Shown: positions 1-6,402, counted from the first letter of the stretch. The stretch is DNA of 10,884 bases from an uncultured Caryophanales bacterium (GCA_946402785.1 CAMIXP010000035.1:1-10884); one strand, 5' to 3'. Program-made: numbers and translations. The notes: a model not told the origin generated them from the letters alone.

Positions 1-1023
1 AAGAGGAAATACTATGGTACTGACAAAAGGAACATAAAATAGATTATATAAAATACTTAAGAAGTTCATTTGATAATAGTTTTTTAAGGTAATGGGAATA
101 CTTACTAAAAATGCGACTAAAGATACTTTCAATAATGAGGTGATTTTATTGGGAGAAGATAGTTGTTCTGACATTTTCAATAATGCGTAACTAATGGAAT
201 AGGAATATTGAAATCCTATATCATAGATTCCAAAAGGATTTATAAATAAAGAGATGGATAATGCTAATAAAAACAAATTTTCTTTTTTGATATAAAAGTA
301 ATACACTTTATTTCCTTCAAATAAAATATAGAATAAAACTCCTCTTACAACAGAAGAAGAAGGACCTACTAGTAATAAATAGAATAGTAAAAATAAAGAA
401 ATTGTTTTATATCTTTTTTCTTCTGATAGAAATTTCTTCAATCCTTTTTGAAGAATACTTGCGAGGAGTGTTATATGCATTCCACTAATGGCAAATAAAT
501 GACTAATTCCATTTTCTTGGTAACTTCTCATGACATCTTTGGATAATAGCGATTTATCTCCTAGTATGAAAGTATAAAGATAAGGGTTCTGATTTAATCT
601 TTTTTGAATGAATTGTTTTATTTTATACCCTATCTTTTTATTCTTATGAATACACTCTATTTCCTCTACTCTTATGATCCAAAATATTCTTTTTTGTTTT
701 AAATATTCTTGATAATTAAATAAATATTTTGTTTTATTTTTACTTGGTTTTTGGAAGGAACCTTTGATTCTTACTTGATCTCCTAAATGAAATGTATTTT
801 CTTTAGAAGATGTTGCGAGGAGTTTTTCTTTTGCTTTTATTTCATATGTTGTATACTCTTTCTTTTCTTGTATATGAGTGATGATTCCTATTACTTCTGT
901 ATCTGATTCATGATACTTGGATTCATATGGATATATGATTCTCAAAATAGTTATGATTAGTATGAAAGCAAATAGTAAATAAAATGGTTCATTACACAGT
1001 AATATTTTCCTGAATACGAGCAA
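1..1023 (-). CDS. comEC: ComEC DNA-uptake channel protein (5' part, cut by window edge)
   Basis: ComEC forms the inner-membrane channel that carries single-stranded DNA into competent cells. The frame is open from the left edge to about 1023 (341 codons) with no stop. The family hallmark NGISHLFAISGMHI lies at about residues 171-184, preceded by LGDKSLLS (154-161) and followed by PSSSVVRG (221-228) and NPFGIYDIGFQYSY (262-275). There is an N-terminal membrane segment at about 12-32, an OB-like soluble part at about 35-125, then several hydrophobic helices of the Competence domain. A C-terminal metallo-beta-lactamase-like domain, usual in this family, would lie outside the window. No ATG exists in frame near the 5' end. 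TTG at 1021-1023, with GGAG nine bases upstream, fits best and overlaps the end of comEA by 32 bases, suggesting translational coupling. The family call is firm; the start is inferred. Confidence 0.93.
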   Translation of the reverse strand, partial: MLVFRKILLCNEPFYLLFAFILIITILRIIYPYESKYHESDTEVIGIITHIQEKKEYTTYEIKAKEKLLATSSKENTFHLGDQVRIKGSFQKPSKNKTKYLFNYQEYLKQKRIFWIIRVEEIECIHKNKKIGYKIKQFIQKRLNQNPYLYTFILGDKSLLSKDVMRSYQENGISHLFAISGMHITLLASILQKGLKKFLSEEKRYKTISLFLLFYLLLVGPSSSVVRGVLFYILFEGNKVYYFYIKKENLFLLALSISLFINPFGIYDIGFQYSYSISYALLKMSEQLSSPNKITSLLKVSLVAFLVSIPITLKNYYQMNFLSILYNLFYVPFVSTIVFPL

Positions 1024-1666
1024 ATATAGAGTCTCCTATTCCTGGTACATTTTTTAAATCTTCTATCTTTGTAAATGGTCCATTTGTTTCTCGATAAGAA
1101 ATAATATCTTTTGCTTTCGAAGCACCAATTCCTGTTAACGTCATTAATTCTTCTTGGGTTGCGGTATTGATATTTACTTTACCAGAAATGGTAGTTTGAT
1201 TATCCTGGATGCAGGCATCATTATGAATACTATTTTGTTCTGGTTCGATGCATTTATTTTGAAGATATTCTTCTTGTTTTTTTGTTTCTTCGAAGTGAGC
1301 AACTTGTTCTTTACTGTAGATGATAATCACCATTTCATCTTTTACTTTTTTACTTAAATTGATGACGGTTGTATCCGCATTTTCTGTAAGTCCTCCCGCT
1401 TGACTAATAACATCAATCACACGAGAGTTTATTTCTACCGAATAGATTCCTGGAATATTCACTTCTCCTTTTATATCTACCGATACCATTTCTATTTCCT
1501 TTTCTTCTTTTTCTTTTTTTACGACTTTCTTTTCTATTGTCGTTTTATCTTTCTTGATGGTTGTTTTTTCTTGATTCATCACATAATAAGTAATAGATCC
1601 TCCTATTAATAGAATGATGATGATTACACTGATGATTTGTTTTCGATATCGATATTGAAATGTGAT
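992..1666 (-). CDS. comEA: ComEA, membrane-anchored competence DNA-binding protein
   Basis: ComEA is the membrane-tethered receptor that binds incoming double-stranded DNA outside the membrane and passes it to ComEC. Counting from the proposed start: a short basic N-terminus, one membrane helix at about 11-30, a Lys/Glu-rich linker, an SLBB-type domain at about 62-115 (VDIKGEVNIPGIY), a second linker with two Cys, and a C-terminal helix-hairpin-helix domain at about 161-224 containing VNINTATQEEL, LTGIGASKAKDI and VPGIGDSIFARI. Domain order is canonical. The start is unusual. A strong ribosome binding site (GGGAGGTGAT, 1670-1679) has no ATG, GTG or TTG at the right distance; the codon seven bases after GGAGG is ATC (1664-1666), and it directly precedes the basic N-terminus and membrane helix. 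An in-frame TTG at 1691-1693 would give 233 aa but lies in the U-tract of the upstream hairpin and upstream of the Shine-Dalgarno sequence. Confidence 0.93.
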   Translation of the reverse strand: MTFQYRYRKQIISVIIIILLIGGSITYYVMNQEKTTIKKDKTTIEKKVVKKEKEEKEIEMVSVDIKGEVNIPGIYSVEINSRVIDVISQAGGLTENADTTVINLSKKVKDEMVIIIYSKEQVAHFEETKKQEEYLQNKCIEPEQNSIHNDACIQDNQTTISGKVNINTATQEELMTLTGIGASKAKDIISYRETNGPFTKIEDLKNVPGIGDSIFARIQENITV

Positions 1667-1669
1667 TGT

Positions 1670-1679
1670 ATCACCTCCC
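1670..1679 (-). promoter_or_regulatory. Strong Shine-Dalgarno of comEA facing an ATC codon
   Basis: On the minus strand this reads GGGAGGTGAT, a nine-base match to the 16S anti-SD complement (GGAGGTGAT). Seven bases separate GGAGG from the in-frame ATC at 1664-1666. No standard start codon lies at a usable distance, so the site itself indicates initiation at ATC. Confidence 0.75.
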
Positions 1680-1691
1680 TTTTTATTATTC

Positions 1692-1721
1692 AAAAAAAAA
1701 GAAAGATTTCTCTTTCTTTTT
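1692..1721 (-). terminator. A/T-rich hairpin between the DHH gene and comEA
   Basis: On the minus strand a perfect 10-bp stem (1712-1721 with 1696-1705) and a six-base loop (1706-1711) run into nine consecutive T (1692-1700). The stem starts directly after the DHH gene's TAG (1722-1724). It has only two G-C pairs, so termination may be partial. It ends 12 bases before the comEA Shine-Dalgarno sequence, leaving no room for a separate promoter. Confidence 0.6.
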
Positions 1722-2792
1722 CTATTTTTTAGATGTTTTTTCCATTTGTGGAGGAGTATCTTGATCTTCTTCTATAATACCACATGGTACTTTTCCCATT
1801 AATTCATTTTCTAAAGCAAAAATATCATCCGTTGTGAATCTTCCTCCAGCTAGTTGAGCGTTTCCACCGCCACCCATTGCGTCCATAACAGCTTCTACAT
1901 TGACTCTTTTTCCACTTCTTGCGGATATATTAATGACTCCTGGTTCTACATATCCTATTGCAAATCCAACATTCACTCCGGATAAGCTTATTAAATCATT
2001 GGCTGCTTTTGCAAGATCATCTTTCAAATAAATCTGTTTTGGTTTTTTTCGATTTAAAGTAAAGGCAGCATTTACTGGTGCTTGGATTGAATCAAAATAT
2101 TTTTTAAATATGGTTCCATTAATTACTAAATCTTTTACACGACAATATGTTTCAAATTCTTCTTTTAAAAAGTCATTGGCAAGTTCTGGGTTAGCTCCCA
2201 TTTTTAATAGTTTCTTTCTCATTTCATGAGTTGTTTCTGTTGTATTAAATTCAAAGTTTTTAGAATCTACATAAATTCCCGCCAATAAATAATTTGCAAT
2301 ATCTTTTGGAATAGGAATTTTACCATTTAAGAAGACTCTTGTCATGATTTCACTGGCACTGGATGCTGCTAATGAAATATATTTTTCACTTGCTGGAACT
2401 GTTGTTTCTCCTTCATTATGATGATCTATAATCATGGTTCTTCCAATTCTGTCTAGACTATCTCCTACTCGAATTCTTTCTTGCTTATTAACGTCTGTTA
2501 GGATTAACAATGACTTTTTATCGGCAAGATCTAAATAATCTCTTTTTCTAATAATATGATATGGTTCTTTGCATTGATCAATCACGGCTTTTAAGCGTGA
2601 TTCTATTTTAATATCGTCTTCTTCTATGACAACATAGGCTTCTTTTCCATAAGTTTGGGCAAGATATGCTAAAGCAACTGCAGATGCAACTGAATCAATA
2701 TCTGGGTCATTATGCCCAATTACAAAAACTTTAGATGCTTCCTTTATTTCGCTCTCAAGTTTCTCTCGGAGTTCTTTGATTCCTTCTATCAT
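1722..2792 (-). CDS. Stand-alone DHH/DHHA1 phosphodiesterase, GdpP-like catalytic module
   Basis: A 356-aa metal-dependent phosphodiesterase with no membrane, PAS or GGDEF part. DHH motifs: GHNDPDIDS (His27, Asp31, Asp33), Asp100 in LILTDVNK, DHHN (Asp123-His125) and Asp176 in GIYVDSKNF. The DHHA1 half ends with ISARS, RVNVEAVM and a GGGG motif at about 307-310. Many of these segments (GANPELANDFLKEE, ETYCRVKDLV, ANDLISLSGVNVGFA, ISARS) resemble the catalytic half of GdpP, which hydrolyses c-di-AMP, more than NrnA. Related stand-alone proteins hydrolyse pApA or nanoRNA, so the substrate is open. The His that normally follows GGGG is Asn (Asn311) here. The ATG is preceded by AAGGAGAG at good spacing, and the gene appears to have its own promoter. 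Family certain, substrate not. Confidence 0.9.
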   Translation of the reverse strand: MIEGIKELREKLESEIKEASKVFVIGHNDPDIDSVASAVALAYLAQTYGKEAYVVIEEDDIKIESRLKAVIDQCKEPYHIIRKRDYLDLADKKSLLILTDVNKQERIRVGDSLDRIGRTMIIDHHNEGETTVPASEKYISLAASSASEIMTRVFLNGKIPIPKDIANYLLAGIYVDSKNFEFNTTETTHEMRKKLLKMGANPELANDFLKEEFETYCRVKDLVINGTIFKKYFDSIQAPVNAAFTLNRKKPKQIYLKDDLAKAANDLISLSGVNVGFAIGYVEPGVINISARSGKRVNVEAVMDAMGGGGNAQLAGGRFTTDDIFALENELMGKVPCGIIEEDQDTPPQMEKTSKK

Positions 2793-2818
2793 TCGAATCT
2801 CTCCTTCTTTTTGCGATT

Positions 2819-2847
2819 ACTTTATCACAAAACAAATTTTTTTTCAA
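2819..2847 (-). promoter_or_regulatory. Likely promoter of the DHH phosphodiesterase gene
   Basis: Minus strand: -35 TTGAAA (2842-2847, five of six consensus bases), 17-base spacer, -10 TAAAGT (2819-2824, four of six). It sits just after the U-tract of the upstream terminator and about 27 bases before the ATG. Confidence 0.5.
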
Positions 2848-2853
2848 CTTGAA

Positions 2854-2879
2854 CAAAAAATAGAGGATTATTCCCCTAT
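2854..2879 (-). terminator. Terminator overlapping the stop of the zinc-PLC-like gene
   Basis: Minus strand: an 8-bp stem, 2872-2879 (ATAGGGGA) with 2860-2867 (TCCTCTAT), one G-U pair, a four-base loop ATAA, then a six-T tract. The TAA stop (2868-2870) forms most of the loop. Confidence 0.75.
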
Positions 2880-3452
2880 TGTTTCTCTTACTTCTTCATA
2901 TACTTTTTCTTCTAAATGTTGGATGATATCCTCTGTTAAAAAGAGGCATGTGTTTTCTTCTTTCCAAGTTGTGATTTCTTTTTCTTTCCACTTCTTTAGT
3001 CTTTCTTTGGAAATGTTTAAAATATCATAACTGGTATCTTCTTTTAACAGAAGTTCTTTGATTCTTGCTTGTCCTTCAAAAGAATATTTGGTCATATCTT
3101 CTCTCATAATGGGATGAGCATCTTCTTCGGTTGTTTCTTTGATTTTTTCTTTTACGATTGCGTAGAAATAATCATCATAAATAATGTCTGTCATGACATG
3201 AATATAATATCCTTTTATAAAATCTTTTGGATAATGATCTTTTTCTTGAAGATAAAACTTTAGGATAGATTCTCTCCACTCATCATAATCCTTTTTTCTT
3301 TGATGGGCCATCCATCTTTCTTCTTTGGGACCAAATCCTTCTAAGTTGGGAGCATCTGGAGATAATAATCCTAAATAGTAATCATAGGAATCAAGTCCTA
3401 GTCTTTTTCCTACATATTCCCCTACTTTTTCATGAATAATAACACTAGGCAT
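2868..3452 (-). CDS. Zinc-dependent phospholipase C-like family protein, function unknown
   Basis: A 194-aa soluble protein without signal peptide. It begins MPSVIIHEKVGEYV and has the spaced His/Asp pattern of the bacterial zinc-dependent phospholipase C-like family: His7, Asp33 in LLSPDAPN, His50 in MAHQR, and His85/Asp89 in GYYIHVMTDIIYD. These residues probably bind metal. The C-terminal half is charged and helical without recognisable motifs. Many small members of this family, lacking an export signal as here, are uncharacterised, so lipase activity should not be assumed. The start follows the ftsW stop by one base, and its Shine-Dalgarno AAAGGAGAT lies inside the last ftsW codons, so the two are co-transcribed and probably translationally coupled. 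That hints at, but does not prove, a role around membrane or septum metabolism. Confidence 0.72.
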   Translation of the reverse strand: MPSVIIHEKVGEYVGKRLGLDSYDYYLGLLSPDAPNLEGFGPKEERWMAHQRKKDYDEWRESILKFYLQEKDHYPKDFIKGYYIHVMTDIIYDDYFYAIVKEKIKETTEEDAHPIMREDMTKYSFEGQARIKELLLKEDTSYDILNISKERLKKWKEKEITTWKEENTCLFLTEDIIQHLEEKVYEEVRETIGE

Positions 3453-3453
3453 A

Positions 3454-4590
3454 TTAATCTCCTTTTTCTTTTAATAATCCATTATCGACACTAACTCTTT
3501 GTACCATGGTTAAAGCTGCGATTAAGCAGATTGTGAAACTTCCTCCATAACTCATAAATGGAAGAGGTACTCCTGTTAGTGGTATCACTCCCATAATACC
3601 TAATAAGTTAATGGCAATATGTAAGAAGATATAAATAGCTGTTCCATAACATAGAAGTGCTCCTCGATTGGATGGTGAATTTCTTCCTATTTTTAAGATT
3701 CTCCATAATACAATCATATAAAGAATAATAATAAATATTCCCATCGCAATTCCTGCTTCTTCTACAATAATTGCATAGATAAAGTCTGTGTATGGTTCTG
3801 GCAAATATAAATACTTTTGGGTAGAGTTTCCTAACCCTACTCCTAGTAATCCACCATTATTGATTGCAATATAACAGTTACAAACTTGGCTTCCATTTTC
3901 TAGGATTTTATCACATGGATTTTTATAATCGAAACGTTCTATTTTACTTTCTAATAAAACTGTTTTACCAAAACTGAATATTGTGAATAAACCTAGTATC
4001 ACTACAACAAATGCGACAAATACTACTTTGTATTTGATTTCTTTTGCCATAGGAACTGCGATAAAGATGGCTCCTACAATAGCGGAATAAATGAAGGCAG
4101 TTCCAAGGTCTGGTTGTGCACATATTAATCCAACTACAATAATACATAATCCAATTGGTAATAAACATTTTAACCATCCTGTTAGTTTTCCTCGATTGGC
4201 ATCATAATAATCCGCTAAAAAAACAATTGTAATAACTTTAATGAACTCTGATGGCTGAATTTTAAAAGCTCCTATTTGGAACCAACTGATTGCGTGGTTC
4301 GTGGCACTACCATAGAGTAATAAAGCAAATAACGCAACAATCGTACCAATCATCAATAAATAAGATATCTTTCCATATACTTTCGTATTTAAAGAAACCA
4401 TTAGAAGGGACATGATGAATCCTACTCCTAAGAATTCTGCTTGTCGAATAAAGTAATAATATGGGCTTACTCCTTTTGACATATAGGCTGTTACATTAGA
4501 AGATGAGAAGACAAAAACAAGACCTATGATAAATAATAGGACTGTTGTGAATAATAATGTTTTATCTAGGTATTTTAGTTTCTTTCCCAT
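3454..4590 (-). CDS. ftsW: FtsW, SEDS-family septal peptidoglycan glycosyltransferase
   Basis: A polytopic membrane enzyme that polymerises lipid II into glycan strands at the division septum with a partner class B PBP. Taking ATG at 4590 gives 378 aa with about ten membrane segments. Motifs: FVFSSSNVTAY (26-36), IQPSEFIKV (111-119), AQPDLGTAF (158-166), GVGLGNSTQKYLYLPEP (250-266), YTDFIYAII (267-275) with Asp269 in the position of the catalytic SEDS Asp, and PLTGVPLPFMSYGGS (337-351). GNSTQKYLYLPEP favours FtsW over RodA. Three Cys (226, 237, 239) lie in the large external loop. A longer frame begins at ATG 4638 with a weaker AAGGGG site; the inner ATG is preferred because AAGGGTGA precedes it and the N-terminus then matches the family. 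The zinc-PLC-like gene follows in the same unit. A distinct rodA would be elsewhere. Confidence 0.93.
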   Translation of the reverse strand: MGKKLKYLDKTLLFTTVLLFIIGLVFVFSSSNVTAYMSKGVSPYYYFIRQAEFLGVGFIMSLLMVSLNTKVYGKISYLLMIGTIVALFALLLYGSATNHAISWFQIGAFKIQPSEFIKVITIVFLADYYDANRGKLTGWLKCLLPIGLCIIVVGLICAQPDLGTAFIYSAIVGAIFIAVPMAKEIKYKVVFVAFVVVILGLFTIFSFGKTVLLESKIERFDYKNPCDKILENGSQVCNCYIAINNGGLLGVGLGNSTQKYLYLPEPYTDFIYAIIVEEAGIAMGIFIIILYMIVLWRILKIGRNSPSNRGALLCYGTAIYIFLHIAINLLGIMGVIPLTGVPLPFMSYGGSFTICLIAALTMVQRVSVDNGLLKEKGD

Positions 4591-4611
4591 AATCTTCACC
4601 CTTCTATAATA

Positions 4612-4620
4612 AATATACCA
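4612..4620 (-). promoter_or_regulatory. Possible extended -10 element of ftsW
   Basis: Minus strand reads TGGTATATT, a TGn-type extended -10 with five of six -10 bases. No good -35 lies 16-18 bases upstream (a TTTACA is 20 away). If real, transcription starts just before the inner ftsW ATG (4590), excluding the longer start at 4638. Confidence 0.35.
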
Positions 4621-4638
4621 TAACTTCCCAAAAACCAT

Positions 4639-4678
4639 GTAAAGTTTCCCCTTACTTTACTTGATTCACCTGTAAAGT
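4639..4678. repeat. Three GTAAAGT heptamers in the divergent ftsW/metalloprotease region
   Basis: GTAAAGT occurs at 4639-4645 and 4672-4678 on the plus strand, and inverted (ACTTTAC) at 4654-4660. Centre spacings are 15 and 18 bases. The group lies between two divergent promoters and the right copy touches the -35 region of the rightward one, as an operator would. Binding by a regulator is inference. Confidence 0.45.
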
Positions 4679-4707
4679 ATTTTCTTGCTTTTTCATCTTT
4701 TTATAAT
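4679..4707 (+). promoter_or_regulatory. Likely promoter of the HEMGH protein gene
   Basis: A perfect -10 TATAAT (4702-4707) lies 22 bases before the ATG. The matching -35 region (about 4679-4684, ATTTTC) is poor, which would fit a promoter needing an activator. The adjoining GTAAAGT copy could serve that role. Confidence 0.45.
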
Positions 4708-4729
4708 ATAATAAAACTCAGGTGGTTTT

Positions 4730-5689
4730 ATGGTTGATTATTATTTATATGCAAAAAAATTGATATCTAAAAAGATGAGTGAAGACGATTATCTTTATCC
4801 ATTCTTTGTATGTGCTTTTTATGGATTACTTTCTAAATATAGAGGAAATGGTGCATTGATATCTAATTTATTTCGAAAAACCGATTTTATTTTAGAAAAA
4901 GGAACGATTCCTGAAATTATTCAAAGACATAATCTTGATTTAGATATTATGGAAAGTATTCCCGATGGAGTTCTTCAAACACTTGCGACTTCTAATCAAG
5001 GACATGGTTTTATTCCTACAGAAGATGGAGATATGCTTTATGTAAAAGAGAATCCTTTTGTTATATGTAGTTTATCTCAATATAATCCTTCTAGACTCTT
5101 AAATGCTTTTTGTCATGAGATGGGACATTTAATTAAAGGGGAAAGAGATGACCATAGTTTTCATAATGAAGATGGTACTACTTTTATTATTATTCGTACT
5201 GGATTGTCTCATTATATTTATTCTTATCAATATCCTTCAACTGAATTAAATCTTACTTCTTCTTGTGGTGCTTTAGATGAGGCTGTTAACTGCATTCAGA
5301 CAACGGATGTCATGCAGGAGATTCTTGCATTAGGAGAATATGTCGATGACCCAAAAATTAAAGGTTTTATTGATTCTTTAGATAAAGATTTTTTACAAAA
5401 AGATGCTGGATATGGGGATCTTGTTGATATGATTCGTCCTTTATGGGAGAGTGAAACTTTCCGAAATATGATTGAAAATCATGTTATGTATGATGAAATT
5501 GACGATGTTGTTGCAGAGTTTGATTCGATTGCAGGAGAAGGTTCTTTTGAGGCTATGGCTTCCTACATGGATCAAGCATTAGAAGCTGTTGAACAAGAAG
5601 ATGAACAACGTTTAGATGAGATTGCACAACAATTCGCAAAATTGATTTTAGCCTACCGAAAAGGTATTAAAACAATGGGGAAAGATTAA
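4730..5689 (+). CDS. Putative HExxH zinc metalloprotease, uncharacterised
   Basis: A 319-aa protein I do not recognise as a named family. It has a clean zinc-protease signature FCHEMGHLIKGE (127-138), with His129 and His133 as probable ligands and Glu130 as the catalytic base. A third ligand may be Glu184 in GALDEAVNC, about 50 residues downstream, a gluzincin-like arrangement; this is inference. There is no signal peptide or clear membrane helix, so it is probably cytoplasmic. The C-terminal third is acidic and helical (about 255-305). It starts at ATG 4730 with AGGTGG at proper spacing and is a single-gene unit with its own -10 and terminator, divergent from ftsW and upstream of def. A M78/ImmA-like phage regulator is possible by motif alone, but no repressor or phage gene is nearby. 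Substrate unknown. Confidence 0.75.
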   Translation: MVDYYLYAKKLISKKMSEDDYLYPFFVCAFYGLLSKYRGNGALISNLFRKTDFILEKGTIPEIIQRHNLDLDIMESIPDGVLQTLATSNQGHGFIPTEDGDMLYVKENPFVICSLSQYNPSRLLNAFCHEMGHLIKGERDDHSFHNEDGTTFIIIRTGLSHYIYSYQYPSTELNLTSSCGALDEAVNCIQTTDVMQEILALGEYVDDPKIKGFIDSLDKDFLQKDAGYGDLVDMIRPLWESETFRNMIENHVMYDEIDDVVAEFDSIAGEGSFEAMASYMDQALEAVEQEDEQRLDEIAQQFAKLILAYRKGIKTMGKD

Positions 5690-5727
5690 AAGGAACACAG
5701 TTTTCCTTTTCATTTTTCTTTTTTTTT
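5688..5727 (+). terminator. Terminator overlapping the stop of the HEMGH protein gene
   Basis: An 8-bp stem AAAAGGAA (5688-5695) with TTCCTTTT (5703-5710), loop of seven bases, then T-rich sequence to 5727. The first stem bases are the last two bases of the TAA stop (5687-5689). Confidence 0.75.
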
Positions 5728-5735
5728 GATAAAAT
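5707..5735 (+). promoter_or_regulatory. Likely def promoter fused to the preceding terminator
   Basis: -35 TTTTCA (5707-5712, four of six), 17-base spacer, -10 TAAAAT (5730-5735, five of six) preceded by TGA, an extended -10. The -35 overlaps the 3' arm of the upstream terminator. Transcription from here would begin near 5742, after the alternative TTG at 5737, supporting the ATG at 5758. Confidence 0.5.
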
Positions 5736-5757
5736 ATTGTTGTTGAGGTGGTTAGGC

Positions 5758-6321
5758 ATGCTTTTAACAACAGATATCTTAGATGAAAAAGATAAAAGAC
5801 TTCGTGAAAAAAGTAAAGAAGTTACATTTCCTTTAACGGAAGATGATCATAAAACAATTGATACGATGATTCAATACTTACATGATAGTCAAGTAGAAGA
5901 GTTATCTGAAAAATATAATTTACGTCCTGGTATGGGTTTATCTGCCATTCAATTAGGAGTTCCAAAACGTTATTTTGTTGTTGTCAATGAACTAACAGGT
6001 CCTGATGATGAAGAGCAAGAGTTTGAAACCTATGTCATGATTAATCCAAAAATCATTAGTAATTCTGTAGAAAAGATTTATGTGGATGAAGGAGAAGGTT
6101 GTCTTTCTGTTAATCGACCAGTTGAAGGAATTGTTCCTAGATATGCAAGAGTTACGATGGAAGCATATGATATGGATGGTAATAAAATCCAAGTAAGAGC
6201 TCGTGAAGATTTAGCTATTTGCTTCCAACATGAATTAGATCATTTAAATGGAATTTTATTTGTTGATCATATTGATCCTAAAAATCCATATAAAGGAAAA
6301 GACCAGATGCGTGGCATCTAG
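5758..6321 (+). CDS. def: Peptide deformylase, Gram-positive type
   Basis: Removes the N-formyl group from nascent proteins at the ribosome, using a divalent metal, normally iron. All three catalytic motifs are present in the 187-aa product: GMGLSAIQLG, EGCLSV with the metal-binding Cys, and QHELDHLNG with the two metal His and catalytic Glu. Length and the insertion between the first two motifs (TGPDDEEQEFETYV) fit the longer type 2 enzymes of Gram-positive bacteria. ATG 5758 is chosen because GAGGTGG lies just upstream. An in-frame TTG at 5737 precedes that ribosome binding site. It is a single-gene unit here, without the fmt partner often found next to def. The last six codons and stop are part of the terminator hairpin. 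Confidence 0.96.
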   Translation: MLLTTDILDEKDKRLREKSKEVTFPLTEDDHKTIDTMIQYLHDSQVEELSEKYNLRPGMGLSAIQLGVPKRYFVVVNELTGPDDEEQEFETYVMINPKIISNSVEKIYVDEGEGCLSVNRPVEGIVPRYARVTMEAYDMDGNKIQVRAREDLAICFQHELDHLNGILFVDHIDPKNPYKGKDQMRGI

Positions 6322-6330
6322 TCTTTTTTT
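6300..6330 (+). terminator. def terminator encoded by the last codons of the gene
   Basis: AGAC (6300-6303) and AGATGC (6305-6310) pair with GCATCT (6314-6319) and GTCT (6321-6324) around one C/A mismatch, with loop GTG, followed by seven T (6324-6330). The TAG stop (6319-6321) is within the 3' arm. Confidence 0.85.
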
Positions 6331-6373
6331 ATGTCAAGCCATAAGAACTTGTTGGTTTATTGTTTTCTTTTCA

Positions 6374-6382
6374 TGATATATT
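6374..6382 (+). promoter_or_regulatory. Possible extended -10 of the four-helix membrane protein gene
   Basis: TGATATATT is an extended -10 (TGn plus TATATT) about 20 bases before the ATG at 6403. A TATCAT at 6383-6388 with a TTG-starting -35 at 6360-6365 is an alternative. No strong -35 is visible for either. Confidence 0.3.
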
Positions 6383-6402
6383 TATCATAGAGGTGCATGA
6401 AT

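Noticed and set aside
990..992. ATG overlapping the comEA stop as the comEC start
   Set aside because: Its frame stops after 11 codons and is not the comEC frame.
1154..1609. Phe-rich plus-strand frames opposite comEA
   Set aside because: They are antisense to Lys/Glu codons of comEA and have no start signals.
1691..1693. TTG start giving a 233-aa ComEA
   Set aside because: It lies in the U-tract of the upstream hairpin and upstream of the strong Shine-Dalgarno sequence, which would then be internal.
4588..4638. Longer FtsW starting at ATG 4638
   Set aside because: It adds an atypical basic N-terminus; the inner ATG has a better ribosome binding site and matches the family. Not fully excluded, as AAGGGG precedes 4638.
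6322..6402. Possible small RNA or riboswitch between def and the membrane protein gene
   Set aside because: Only the def U-tract, weak promoter-like sites and a ribosome binding site are visible; no conserved structure is recognised.
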